Positions 27,475 to 35,799 of a stretch of DNA of 40,521 nt are shown one piece after another. Made by a program: the position numbers and the translations under genes. The DNA is from Opitutales bacterium (GTDB taxonomy: Bacteria > Verrucomicrobiota > Verrucomicrobiia > Opitutales > UBA2987), in assembly GCA_021772515.1 (NCBI GenBank), contig JAJFLU010000031.1:1-40521 (forward strand). The letters are read 5' to 3'. The number at the start of each line of letters is the position of its first letter. Within the stretch, counting starts at the first letter, position 1. Below the pieces are notes generated by a model, which saw only the letters and a list, made by a program, of their open reading frames with translations, ran no database searches and was not told the DNA's origin.

Positions 27475-28365
27475 TCAAACAGCGGATTCTCTGCCCAGTT
27501 TACGTTCGACACGCCGCGAAACCTTGATGGAAATTTCGTAGAGAAAACTCATGGGAACGGCCAACAGCAGAAAGGTAATCGGATCCGTTGTGGGAGTGAC
27601 AATCGCCGCCACTATCAGAAAAACAGCGATACTATAGGGGCGAAATGCTTTCAACTTTACCGTGTTGAGAATTCCCACATAGACGAGAATAACGAGAACA
27701 AGCGGAAACTGGAAACTAAAGCCGATACCCATCGTCATCCAGACCAAAAGGGCGTTATATCTATCCGCAGACCATAGCACCTGATAGCCGAATAGCTCGT
27801 TAAAAAAAATGGCGGCCTTCAAAGAGACGGGAACCAGGGCGAAAAAGCTGAATACGACCCCTCCCAAAAAAAGGAAAAATGCGGCCAGGCAGGCCGGCCT
27901 GAGAACCGCGATTTCCCGGGGGTTCAAACCCGGAACGACAAACCGAGCTACAAAGTAGAGCATGAAGGGTAAAGAAAGGGCGAATCCGCCAAAAAAACAC
28001 AATTGCAGGATGACAGAAAAAACCGCCATCGGACTGGTCGTAATCAGCCCGAATTGCCTTTTGGAAGGGTCCACCGCAACCGGCAGGGTTCCCTCATTGG
28101 AAGCGCCGGCCAATCCAGAATAGATCGGTGGATGCTCGACCAATTCTATATCGTTACCGAGCGCATATTGAAGGGGCCACTTGAGCAATCCGGCGACATC
28201 TTTCATAAAAGCCGTGACCAGCAAGCAGCCGACGAGAAACGAAATGGCGCAGCGGATCAGGGTGCCCCGTAAATCCTCGAGATGATCGAGAAAACTCATT
28301 TCTGCCTTTGGAGTTTGCGCGTCGGGCCCTTCCGGCATAATTTCTTGTGTGGACTCTTCCGGCAT
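27475..28365 (-). CDS. tatC: Twin-arginine translocase subunit TatC
   Basis: This is the integral membrane receptor of the Tat system, which exports folded proteins. It shows the N-terminal FLDHLEDLR (25-33) that binds the twin-arginine signal, several hydrophobic spans (first at about 36-54, then about 120-145 and others to 285) and the C-terminal TPTTDPITFLLLAVPM. The periplasmic segment between spans 1 and 2 is long (about 55-118, rich in N, G and P). The 24-residue N-terminal head is acidic. The length of 296 is above the usual 240-260 because of these parts. No tatA or tatB is adjacent. It is divergent from ppdK. Confidence 0.92.
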   Translation of the reverse strand: MPEESTQEIMPEGPDAQTPKAEMSFLDHLEDLRGTLIRCAISFLVGCLLVTAFMKDVAGLLKWPLQYALGNDIELVEHPPIYSGLAGASNEGTLPVAVDPSKRQFGLITTSPMAVFSVILQLCFFGGFALSLPFMLYFVARFVVPGLNPREIAVLRPACLAAFFLFLGGVVFSFFALVPVSLKAAIFFNELFGYQVLWSADRYNALLVWMTMGIGFSFQFPLVLVILVYVGILNTVKLKAFRPYSIAVFLIVAAIVTPTTDPITFLLLAVPMSFLYEISIKVSRRVERKLGRESAV

Positions 28366-28612
28366 ACGAGGGCTGACAATTTGGAATTTAGGTGAAGGTT
28401 GAAAAACATCTCCTCTTACACGGTGTCCGCTGGCTTGGAAAGTTTATTCTAAATTCTGTAGCCGTCGGCGGTTCGGTCGCTCTTTCCATTGACAGTCCAT
28501 AGGCTAGTGGTTTTTGTGTTCACTTTTTTCAAAACCCGAATCCCAAAAAGTTAAGATTCAACCTCAATACATCGCGTCGGGCCGTTTCACAGGTTCCACC
28601 GATTAAATCCGC

Positions 28613-31384
28613 ATGCCCAAAAAATCTAGTACTAAAAAAACAGCCGGTAAGGCCCCCAAAGCCACCGGCAAGAAAAATAACGCAAGGCGGAAAAAGTATA
28701 TTTACGCCTTTGGTAAAAAAGTGGACGGGAACAGCGGGATGAAGCCGCTTCTCGGCGGAAAAGGCGCAAACCTCGCCGAAATGGCGCGAATCGGCCTCCC
28801 CGTGCCCCCCGGTTTTACCATCACCACCGAGGTCTGCACGTATTTTTACGAAAACAAGCAATCCTACCCCGATGGCCTTGAAGCCACTTTGCGCAAATCC
28901 GTCACCGAAGTCGAAAAGCAGATGGGCAAAAAATTCGGTGATTCGGTCGACCCGCTCCTGTTTTCTGTCCGCTCGGGGGCGCGGGATTCCATGCCTGGAA
29001 TGATGGATACCATTCTCAACCTCGGGCTCAATGATGTAACTGTTGTCGGATTGGCTGAAAAATCCGGCAATCCGCGTTTTGCCTACGATTGTTACCGCCG
29101 CTTCATCCAAATGTATGGAGATGTCGTCATGGGAGTGCAGCCGAGGGACGAAATCGAGCATGAGCCCTTCGACGCCATTCTTGCCGATGTCAAAGACAAG
29201 CGCAATGTCGAGGACGATTCCGACCTCACTGCCGAGGACCTGATCGAGGTCATCAATCGTTTTAAAAAGCTCATTAAAAAGCGCACCAAAAAAAGTTTTC
29301 CTCAGGATGTTTACGAGCAGCTATGGGGCTCCGTCAGCGCGGTTTTCAGCTCTTGGCAGAACGAGCGGGCCATCGTTTACCGGCAAAAATACAATATCCC
29401 GGCCGAGTGGGGCACCGCTGTAAATGTGCAGGCGATGGTATTCGGCAACATGGGCGATAGTTGCGCCACCGGCGTAGCCTTCACCCGCGATCCGGCCAAT
29501 GGGCAAAAGGTTTTTTACGGAGAATACCTCATCAATGCCCAGGGTGAGGACGTGGTCGCCGGCGTGCGCACCCCCAAGCCCATGGCCCAATTGGCCGAGG
29601 AAATGCCGAAGGCCTACAAGGAACTCGATAAGGTTCGCAAAACCCTCGAAAAACACTTCCGGGACATGCAGGATTTCGAATTTACGGTCGAGGTTGGTAA
29701 ACTTTTTATGCTCCAGACCCGACACGGAAAACGCACCGGTCTTGCCGCCGTGCGCATTGCCGTGGAGATGGTCAAGGAGCGGTTGATGGACATCAAAACC
29801 GCCCTCACCAAGATTCCCGCCGAATCGATTTCCAGCCTCTTGGTGCCGGTTTTTGACGAGAAGAGCCGCCGCTTGGCCAAGAAGATCGCCTCGGGGCTTC
29901 CCGCGGGACCAGGAGCCGCCACGGGGAAAATCGTATTTTCAGCCGGACAGGCCGAATGGCGCGCCCGTCGCGGTGAAAACGTGATTCTTTGCCGGGTTGA
30001 AACCTCCCCCGAAGATCTCCGTGGGATGATTGCCTCGGAGGGCATTCTGACCTCCCGTGGCGGAGTCAGTTCCCACGCTGCCTTGGTTGCCCGGCAGATG
30101 GGCAAGGTCTGCATCTGCGGCGCGCAGGACATCGAAATGGACTATGGCAAACGTATCCTCAAGGTGGGCAAAACATTGCTCCACGAGGGGGACAATATAT
30201 CCCTCGACGGCACAACCGGAGAAGTGTTTGCCGGGCATGTCGATACCGCGCCCTCGGAGGTCAACCAGGTGCTCGACGGCAAGTTGAAGCCCGAGAAAAG
30301 CTATACCTACCAGCTTTTTGATAAAGTGATGAAGTGGGCTGACAAACACCGCCGCATGAAGGTCCGCACCAATGCCGATTCACCCCTTCAGGCCAAACAA
30401 GCCGTCGCTCTCGGGGCCGAGGGCATCGGTTTATGCCGCACCGAGCACATGTTTTTTGAAGGCGACCGAATCACCCATATGAGGAAGATGATTCTGGCGG
30501 CCGATTCAAAAGAACGCAAAGCGGCCCTTAAAAAACTCCTCCCCATGCAGCGGCGGGATTTTGCGGGCATCTTTCGAGCCATGGGCAGCCGCCCGGTGAC
30601 CATTCGCCTGCTCGACCCGCCCTTGCATGAATTTCTGCCGCAGGACGACGCATCGAGGCGGGCGTTGGCGCAGGAGCTCGATGTCTCCGCCGAGGTGGTC
30701 ATCGACCGAGTGAGATCCCTGCACGAAGAAAACCCCATGCTGGGCCATCGCGGTTGCCGTTTGGGGATCAGTCATCCCGAAATCACAGAGATGCAGGCCC
30801 GGGCCATTATCGAGGCCGCCGTGCAGGTGCAAACGGGTAAAAACCCCATCAAGGTGGAGCCAGAGATCATGGTGCCGCTGGTCGGATTTAAAGAGGAATT
30901 GCAGCATCAGGTGGATATTATTCATCGCGTTGCGGCCGAGGTTCAGGAAAAGAAAAAAGTCAAAATCAAATACCTTGTGGGCACCATGATTGAGATCCCG
31001 AGGGCCGCCATGCAGGCGGGGGAAATCGCCCAAACCGCCGATTTTTTCAGTTTTGGCACCAACGACCTCACTCAAACCACCCTCGGTATGAGCCGGGACG
31101 ACTCCGGTAGTTTTTTACCCAAATATCAGGATCTGGAAATCCTCCCCCGCAACCCCTTTGCTTCCCTCGACCGGAGTGGAGTCGGGCGGATTGTTGAAAT
31201 CGCCGTAAAGGACGGGCGGGCCGCAAAGGAAAGCTTGAAACTCGGCATCTGCGGTGAACACGGGGGCGACCCCGATTCCGTCAAATTCTTCCACCAAGTC
31301 GGTCTGGATTACGTAAGCTGCTCACCCCCCCGCGTTCCCGTGTCCCGACTCGCCGCCGCCCAAGCCGTCCTCGAAGAAGGCTGA
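28613..31384 (+). CDS. ppdK: Pyruvate, phosphate dikinase
   Basis: This enzyme interconverts pyruvate, ATP and phosphate with phosphoenolpyruvate, AMP and pyrophosphate. The N-terminal nucleotide domain has [21 protein letters not shown] and [21 protein letters not shown]. The swivelling domain carries the phosphoacceptor histidine in [15 protein letters not shown]. The C-terminal PEP domain has [30 protein letters not shown] and the catalytic cysteine in [10 protein letters not shown]. The first 28 residues are a Lys-rich tail ([20 protein letters not shown]), not usual for the family. Total 923 aa against about 880 typical. It is transcribed away from tatC across 247 bases. Confidence 0.95.
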   Translation: MPKKSSTKKTAGKAPKATGKKNNARRKKYIYAFGKKVDGNSGMKPLLGGKGANLAEMARIGLPVPPGFTITTEVCTYFYENKQSYPDGLEATLRKSVTEVEKQMGKKFGDSVDPLLFSVRSGARDSMPGMMDTILNLGLNDVTVVGLAEKSGNPRFAYDCYRRFIQMYGDVVMGVQPRDEIEHEPFDAILADVKDKRNVEDDSDLTAEDLIEVINRFKKLIKKRTKKSFPQDVYEQLWGSVSAVFSSWQNERAIVYRQKYNIPAEWGTAVNVQAMVFGNMGDSCATGVAFTRDPANGQKVFYGEYLINAQGEDVVAGVRTPKPMAQLAEEMPKAYKELDKVRKTLEKHFRDMQDFEFTVEVGKLFMLQTRHGKRTGLAAVRIAVEMVKERLMDIKTALTKIPAESISSLLVPVFDEKSRRLAKKIASGLPAGPGAATGKIVFSAGQAEWRARRGENVILCRVETSPEDLRGMIASEGILTSRGGVSSHAALVARQMGKVCICGAQDIEMDYGKRILKVGKTLLHEGDNISLDGTTGEVFAGHVDTAPSEVNQVLDGKLKPEKSYTYQLFDKVMKWADKHRRMKVRTNADSPLQAKQAVALGAEGIGLCRTEHMFFEGDRITHMRKMILAADSKERKAALKKLLPMQRRDFAGIFRAMGSRPVTIRLLDPPLHEFLPQDDASRRALAQELDVSAEVVIDRVRSLHEENPMLGHRGCRLGISHPEITEMQARAIIEAAVQVQTGKNPIKVEPEIMVPLVGFKEELQHQVDIIHRVAAEVQEKKKVKIKYLVGTMIEIPRAAMQAGEIAQTADFFSFGTNDLTQTTLGMSRDDSGSFLPKYQDLEILPRNPFASLDRSGVGRIVEIAVKDGRAAKESLKLGICGEHGGDPDSVKFFHQVGLDYVSCSPPRVPVSRLAAAQAVLEEG

Positions 31385-31408
31385 ACCAATATCCAGAGCG
31401 GACTTTTC

Positions 31409-31867
31409 TTATTCAGGCCGTGATTTTAGGGCCGAAATAGAGCGAAGCGCCTGATTAACAGCTTTCGCATTGGGAAACTGCTTGGCAACATCGGGCTCCA
31501 GAACGACTACATTGGTTCCCCGAAGGTAATCCTCGGAATATTTCCCGCGAATCCCCCCGGAAAAATCGTATTCCCCAAGAATTTCATGGTCTTCAAGTTC
31601 CTCTTTCATAATCTCTACGTCTTTCGGTGTCGCTTTTCTGGCGCTGATTATTTGGATATTATCGTAGGTTTCTGCGTGAATTACAACCAAAAGCTGCGAA
31701 TTAATTGAGAATCCCATCGTTACAAAACGGTTTTCATTTGTGGAATGGATTGGGTCGGGGATAGTGAGAGAAAGCGGATCACCGAATACTGTGGAAGCCT
31801 CTTCAAAGGTAACATCGTGTTTCTTTAAATTCGAAACCGATTTGGTTTGATCCCATTTGAAGTTCAC
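31409..31867 (-). CDS. Single-chain BrnT-like toxin fused to its antitoxin-type domain
   Basis: Residues 1-86 are a BrnT-family (RelE-like ribonuclease) toxin: FKWDQTKSVSNLKKHDVTFEEA, GDPLSLTIPDP, ISARKATPKD. Residues 87-152 look like the antitoxin that normally follows as a separate gene: EYDFSGGIRGKYSEDYLRGTNV, then LEPDVAKQFPNAKAVNQALRS. BrnT proteins normally end near residue 90, so this is a fusion of both partners. The reading frame is open through the join, with an internal ATG at codon 87 (31609) that could also yield a free antitoxin. The chosen start is GTG at 31867. It converges on ppdK. Whether it is a working toxin, an autoneutralised protein or a regulator is unknown. Confidence 0.8.
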   Translation of the reverse strand: MNFKWDQTKSVSNLKKHDVTFEEASTVFGDPLSLTIPDPIHSTNENRFVTMGFSINSQLLVVIHAETYDNIQIISARKATPKDVEIMKEELEDHEILGEYDFSGGIRGKYSEDYLRGTNVVVLEPDVAKQFPNAKAVNQALRSISALKSRPE

Positions 31868-31934
31868 ACGGAAAAATTGCTCTCTTTCCTTAAAAATGTC
31901 GAATTGAAATTACTTCACATACATCTCTGGCGGC

Positions 31935-32516
31935 CTACAGGTTTTTCTCCGACTCGATTGCATGTTTCTCGGTTTCGCGATCCAGAATCGCTCGGATTGA
32001 TGCGATTAAGGGGTCTTCGGCGGTATAATTATTTCCGTATTTCAGATTGAAACGGTAATCGAAATCGGGCGGATTTTTGCCCTGATTATGCTGCAAAATC
32101 GTTTCGAGCTTATCCAGACCCTTGGCCAGCTTGGCCTCGGGAGAGGCGGCCTCCTCATATTCGTCCCAAAGTTCCGTTATATGCTTCCGCACTTGCTCGG
32201 GCAGCGGCTTGAGCAGCGTTAGCAAATCCTCCCGTTCCTGCGCCGACTTGCTGTTCCCCACATCTTGTTCGATGGCCGGAATGTCGCCCCCGATGGCTTC
32301 ACCCAAATCATGAATGATGCACATTTTGACCAATTTGGAGTGATCGACTTCCGGAAAATTTTCCTCGAAGACCAACGACATCAAGCAGAGACGCCAAGTA
32401 TGCGCCGCCACACTCTCCCGCTCCCCCTCCGTCGTAAACGCGGTGCGGGTCAGGACTTTAAGTCTCTCAGCATGGCGAAGAAACTCCAGTATTCCATCGA
32501 GTTCACCAGCATTCAT
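31935..32516 (-). CDS. HD-domain phosphohydrolase, YfbR/HDDC2-like
   Basis: This 193-aa HD-superfamily metal hydrolase resembles the 5'-deoxynucleotidase group (YfbR, HDDC2). Metal ligands are visible: H39 in SVAAHTWRL, H69-D70 in IIHDLGEAIGGDIPA and D135 in KGLDKLETILQHN. It probably dephosphorylates deoxynucleoside monophosphates, though this is inferred. The end is a charged tail (ETEKHAIESEKNL). It is divergent from hflX, separated by 196 bases, and lies 67 bases from the start of the BrnT-like gene, on the same strand. Confidence 0.83.
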   Translation of the reverse strand: MNAGELDGILEFLRHAERLKVLTRTAFTTEGERESVAAHTWRLCLMSLVFEENFPEVDHSKLVKMCIIHDLGEAIGGDIPAIEQDVGNSKSAQEREDLLTLLKPLPEQVRKHITELWDEYEEAASPEAKLAKGLDKLETILQHNQGKNPPDFDYRFNLKYGNNYTAEDPLIASIRAILDRETEKHAIESEKNL

Positions 32517-32654
32517 AGATGTCGACAGGTTGATACGTTTGACTATTCATACCGGATAAAGACTTTGTGAAAATCGTGATTCTACAACATTAATCAGCCG
32601 CCATCAAAAAATTCTCCCGATCGTTCATAAATCTATTCTCGTGTTTCGCGCAGT

Positions 32655-32683
32655 TTGACACCGGTGGCATCGGTATTTACATA
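32655..32683 (+). promoter_or_regulatory. Candidate sigma70-type promoter for hflX
   Basis: TTGACA (32655-32660) is a perfect -35 hexamer. Seventeen bases later TACATA (32678-32683) is a three-of-six -10. Transcription would start near 32690, about 23 bases before the ATG at 32713. AAGGAA (32695-32700) is a possible ribosome-binding site. The spacing is optimal, so this is the best promoter candidate I can see in the window. Confidence 0.45.
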
Positions 32684-32712
32684 AGACACTGAAAAAGGAA
32701 TAATTGATTGCT

Positions 32713-34017
32713 ATGTTTGAAGTTAAAGAAAAACCGAAGATGGTGGAGAGGGCTCTTTTGGTCGGGGCGCTTCAATCCAGGCAGTCGCGGAATGAGGTCG
32801 AGAGTCTGCTCGTGGAATTGAAGGAGTTGACCGAAACCATGGGCGTCGAGGTGGGCGGTGTCGAAATTGCGCGTCTGAGGTCACTGAGCGCGAGGTTTTT
32901 TCTGGGCAAGGGGAAGATGGCGGAAATTTTGAAAATGGCCCGTGACCTCGGTTGCGACTGCATCATTTTCGACAATCAACTGACCCCCGGACAGCAACGA
33001 AATTGGGAGAAGGAAAGCGGCCTTTGCGTGATCGACCGGCACGAGGTCATCCTCGATATTTTCGCCCAGCGAGCACAGACGAAGGAGGCGGTCTTGCAGG
33101 TTGACCTGGCGCGAATGAAATACTCGCTCCCCCGGCTCAAAAGGGCCTGGACACACCTCAGTCGGCAGCGCGGGGGCGGAGTTACCCAAAGGGGCGAGGG
33201 CGAGGCCCAAATCGAGATCGACCAGCGCCTGGTCCGCAAACGTATTTCCCGATTGAAGGGCGAACTGGAATTGGTGCTCAAACAGCGGGCCGTCCAGCGG
33301 AGCCAGCGATTGAAAGTCCCCATGCCGACGGCGGCCATCGTGGGTTATACCAACGCCGGTAAATCTACTTTATTGAACCGTTTGACCGAAGCCGGAGTTT
33401 TGGTTGAAGACAAACTCTTTGCCACCCTCGACCCCACTACCCGGCGGCTCGAACTGCCCTCCGGTCGCGTAATGCTGCTCACGGATACGGTCGGATTCGT
33501 TCGCAACCTGCCCCATCACCTGGTGGAGGCCTTCAAGGCGACTCTGGAGGAAGCCCTCGTGGCGGATTTCCTCATCCACATCGTCGATGTGTCCAGCCCC
33601 GACCGACAGCAGCAGGCGACGACGACATTGCAGGTGCTCAAGGAATTGGGGGCCGAGGAGAAGCGGATCTTAACGGTTTACAACAAAATCGACCAAGTCA
33701 GCCCGGAGGAGCGCAGCGACTTGATTCTGGAGGGTCTGAACGGAGCCTGTTATGTAAGCTTGAAAACCGGCGAAGGGGTGGAAACCCTAATTAACCGCCT
33801 GGAGGAAAAACTCGATGAGGAGGGCGGTGTGCAGGAGCTGCTTATTCCGCATGACCGCTACGACCTGAGGCACCACCTGCACGAAATGGGCTGCGTGCAA
33901 AAAGAGAAAGCCGAGGAGGACGGCGTGCGGATACAATGCACACTACCCCCACGATCCCTGAAAAAATTCGAACCCTACCGCCAAAGACGAACAAATCTAA
34001 AGAAGGGCGTCGCCTGA
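32713..34017 (+). CDS. hflX: GTPase HflX
   Basis: This ribosome-associated GTPase splits stalled 70S ribosomes and acts in stress recovery. The N-terminal HflX domain (about 1-190) includes LRSLSARFFLGKGKMAEI, FDNQLTPGQQRNWE, CVIDRHEVILDIFAQRAQTKEA and GGGVTQRGEGEAQIEID. The G-domain has G1 GYTNAGKST (about 213-221), G3 DTVGF and G4 NKID. The 434-aa length is normal. I chose the ATG at 32713; an in-frame TTG at 32704 is possible, and the AAGGAA ribosome site lies between them in spacing. It is not next to hfq or miaA. The gene ends 29 bases before a tRNA on the opposite strand. Confidence 0.93.
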   Translation: MFEVKEKPKMVERALLVGALQSRQSRNEVESLLVELKELTETMGVEVGGVEIARLRSLSARFFLGKGKMAEILKMARDLGCDCIIFDNQLTPGQQRNWEKESGLCVIDRHEVILDIFAQRAQTKEAVLQVDLARMKYSLPRLKRAWTHLSRQRGGGVTQRGEGEAQIEIDQRLVRKRISRLKGELELVLKQRAVQRSQRLKVPMPTAAIVGYTNAGKSTLLNRLTEAGVLVEDKLFATLDPTTRRLELPSGRVMLLTDTVGFVRNLPHHLVEAFKATLEEALVADFLIHIVDVSSPDRQQQATTTLQVLKELGAEEKRILTVYNKIDQVSPEERSDLILEGLNGACYVSLKTGEGVETLINRLEEKLDEEGGVQELLIPHDRYDLRHHLHEMGCVQKEKAEEDGVRIQCTLPPRSLKKFEPYRQRRTNLKKGVA

Positions 34018-34046
34018 AGGAACAAGAAAAATTCCGATTCACGAAA

Positions 34047-34120
34047 TGGCTGCCCGACAAGGGTTCGAACCTTGACTGGCTGGACCAAAACCAGCTGTGC
34101 TACCATTACACCATCGGGCA
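34047..34120 (-). tRNA. tRNA-Gln(UUG), CCA encoded
   Basis: The minus strand folds into a complete cloverleaf of 74 bases. The acceptor arm TGCCCGA pairs with TCGGGCA. The D arm is GTGTAATGGTAGCAC, the anticodon stem-loop is CTGGTTTTGGTCCAG with anticodon UUG, and the T arm is AAGGTTCGAACCTT. The discriminator base is G and CCA is encoded in the genome. Glutamine is the amino acid read by CAA. No second copy of its 3' end is visible nearby, so there is no sign of an integrated element at this gene. Confidence 0.95.
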
Positions 34121-34285
34121 ATATTTTTAGGCTATCGTCTTTTCTTAGACCGTTCTTTAGCTATTTTCTGATGGGCGTCAAGTTCCCACTTCTCGAGAGA
34201 ACCAAAGATTTGAGATAGATTCTATCAAAAATGAGCCCAGCAATGAGTTGACGCAGGGGCGTTTCTTGCTCTAAGACAGTCGATT

Positions 34286-35026
34286 ATGGGAAATGACTCT
34301 GCCGGTTCGCCTGGTCTCAAGTTCAAACGTATCATTCTCAAACTCAGCGGGGAGGCCTTGCGCAATCCCGAAACCGGCAACCCCATCAGTGGTCGCATCC
34401 TTCAGACGATGTCCGCTGAATTGAAAGAAGTCCATGATTTGGGGGTGGAAATCGGGCTGGTTATCGGTGGGGGAAATATTTTTCGCGGCCTCTCCGGCGA
34501 GCGAACCAAGGGTATCGACCGCACGACCGGCGATTTTATGGGAATGCTCTCAACCGTCGTCAATGGCCTCGCATTTCTGGATTTTCTGGAGAAATCCGGG
34601 ATGGAAGTTCGGCTTATGAGCGCCATCCCGATGGACAAGGTGGCCGAGCCGTTCATACGCCGCCGGGCCGTCCGCCACCTCGAGAAAGGCCGCATCGTCA
34701 TCTTCGCCGCAGGGACGGGTAATCCCTATTTCTCGACCGACACCTGTGCGGCATTGCGGGCCAGCGAAATAGGCGCCGAAGTGGTCGTCAAGGCGACCAA
34801 GGTGGACGGGGTTTACGATAAAGATCCAATGAAACACGACGATGCCGTCAAATATGAGGAAATTTCGTTTATTGACGCGCTGAAAGATCGCCTTAGCATA
34901 ATGGATTCGACCGCTTTTTCGCTTTGTCTGGACAATAACATGCCCATCATGGTTCTCAACATGAATGAACCGGGAACCGTAAAAAGGGCTGTTTTGGGCG
35001 AAAAAGTGGGCACCTTGGTCCACTAA
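34286..35026 (+). CDS. pyrH: UMP kinase
   Basis: This bacterial-type UMP kinase makes UDP from UMP and ATP, an essential step of pyrimidine nucleotide supply. It belongs to the amino-acid kinase fold. Visible are IILKLSGEAL near the start, VIGGGNIFRG, RTTGDFMGMLSTVVNGLAF, RRAVRHLEKGRIVIFAAGTGNPYFSTDT and KATKVDGVYDKDP. The 246-aa length is typical. It is followed by frr 45 bases downstream, the conserved order in many bacteria, without tsf and rpsB visible before it. A weak TTGACG at 34248 with TAAGAC at 34272 could be the promoter. Confidence 0.95.
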   Translation: MGNDSAGSPGLKFKRIILKLSGEALRNPETGNPISGRILQTMSAELKEVHDLGVEIGLVIGGGNIFRGLSGERTKGIDRTTGDFMGMLSTVVNGLAFLDFLEKSGMEVRLMSAIPMDKVAEPFIRRRAVRHLEKGRIVIFAAGTGNPYFSTDTCAALRASEIGAEVVVKATKVDGVYDKDPMKHDDAVKYEEISFIDALKDRLSIMDSTAFSLCLDNNMPIMVLNMNEPGTVKRAVLGEKVGTLVH

Positions 35027-35071
35027 TTTTATTTAAGCTAACTATCAATCAACCCCATTCCCCCCTTCTCA

Positions 35072-35638
35072 ATGAGTTACGAAATGGTGCTCCTGGAAGC
35101 CCAGGAAAATATGGATAAAGCGGTGGATTTCACCGTCCGGGAATTTAACACATTGCATACCGGAAAAGCCTCTCCCGGTCTGGTCGAGAGTATTCAGGTG
35201 CCCGTTAAATCCTACGGCAGCAGTATGCACCTGCGAGAGATCGCCGCCATCACGACCCCTGATGCGCGCACTGTCCAGGTGCAGCCTTGGGATAAATCGA
35301 TCGTGCAGGATGTGGAAAAAGCCATTCAAACGGCAAATCTCGGCCTGAACCCGACAGTCGCCGGAACCGTTATCCACATCCACATACCCGACCTGAGCCG
35401 AGAGCGAAGGCAGGAACTCGTAAGGATCGCCCACACCATGGCCGAAGAGGGCCGCATCAGTGTGCGCCATGCCCGAAAGGATGCCTTGGACGTCCTCAAA
35501 AAAATGCAAAAGGATGGGGATATTTCCGAGGATGACCTCAAGCGATATGAAAAAGAGGTGCAAAAAGACACCGACAACAGTGTTGAGAAAATAGGGGAGG
35601 AATTGACCATTAAAGAAAAGGAATTGACGACTCTGTAA
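35072..35638 (+). CDS. frr: Ribosome recycling factor
   Basis: RRF works with EF-G to split the post-termination ribosome. The 188-aa protein has the family body: FNTLHTGKASPGLVESIQVPVKSYGS (with the usual R replaced by H in RTGRA-like sequence), LREIAAITTPDARTVQVQPWDKS, GLNPTVAGTVIHIHIPDLSRERRQELV, RHARKDALDVLKKMQKDGDISEDD and a helical end. It lies directly after pyrH, and proB follows after a repeat-containing gap of 161 bases. The classical RTGRAS segment reads HTGKAS here, a modest divergence. Confidence 0.95.
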   Translation: MSYEMVLLEAQENMDKAVDFTVREFNTLHTGKASPGLVESIQVPVKSYGSSMHLREIAAITTPDARTVQVQPWDKSIVQDVEKAIQTANLGLNPTVAGTVIHIHIPDLSRERRQELVRIAHTMAEEGRISVRHARKDALDVLKKMQKDGDISEDDLKRYEKEVQKDTDNSVEKIGEELTIKEKELTTL

Positions 35639-35650
35639 ATCCAGGGTGCT

Positions 35651-35768
35651 GGATGTGAGATGCGGGATACAGGATAGGGAAGACATCCTGCATCTCAAAA
35701 AAAATCCCCCCTCTTCCTCTTCCCCATCCTCTCCCTGTTAAATATCCCGCATCCCGCATCCTGTATCC
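35651..35768. repeat. Inverted and direct GGATNC-type repeats between frr and proB
   Basis: The gap carries GAGATGCGGGAT (35657-35668), which pairs with ATCCTGCATCTC (35685-35696), 11 of 12 matching plus a G.T pair. Then TATCCCGCATCCCGCATCC (35743-35761) and CTGTATCC (35761-35768) are inverse copies of GGATGTGAGATGCGGG and GGATACAGGATA from the left. The units are built from about eight bases (GGATNCNG). The A-run lies downstream of the hairpin on the plus strand, so it is not an intrinsic terminator of frr. It may be a bacterial interspersed mosaic-type or REP-like element. Confidence 0.6.
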
Positions 35769-35799
35769 TCTTCCTCCTCATCCCTCCCCCCTCCCTCCC

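Noticed and set aside
34047..34120. Integration site at tRNA-Gln
   Set aside because: No repeat of the tRNA 3' end, integrase or phage gene is seen near it.
35657..35704. Intrinsic terminator after frr
   Set aside because: The hairpin is followed by an A-run on the plus strand, not T; on the minus strand the T-run precedes the stem.
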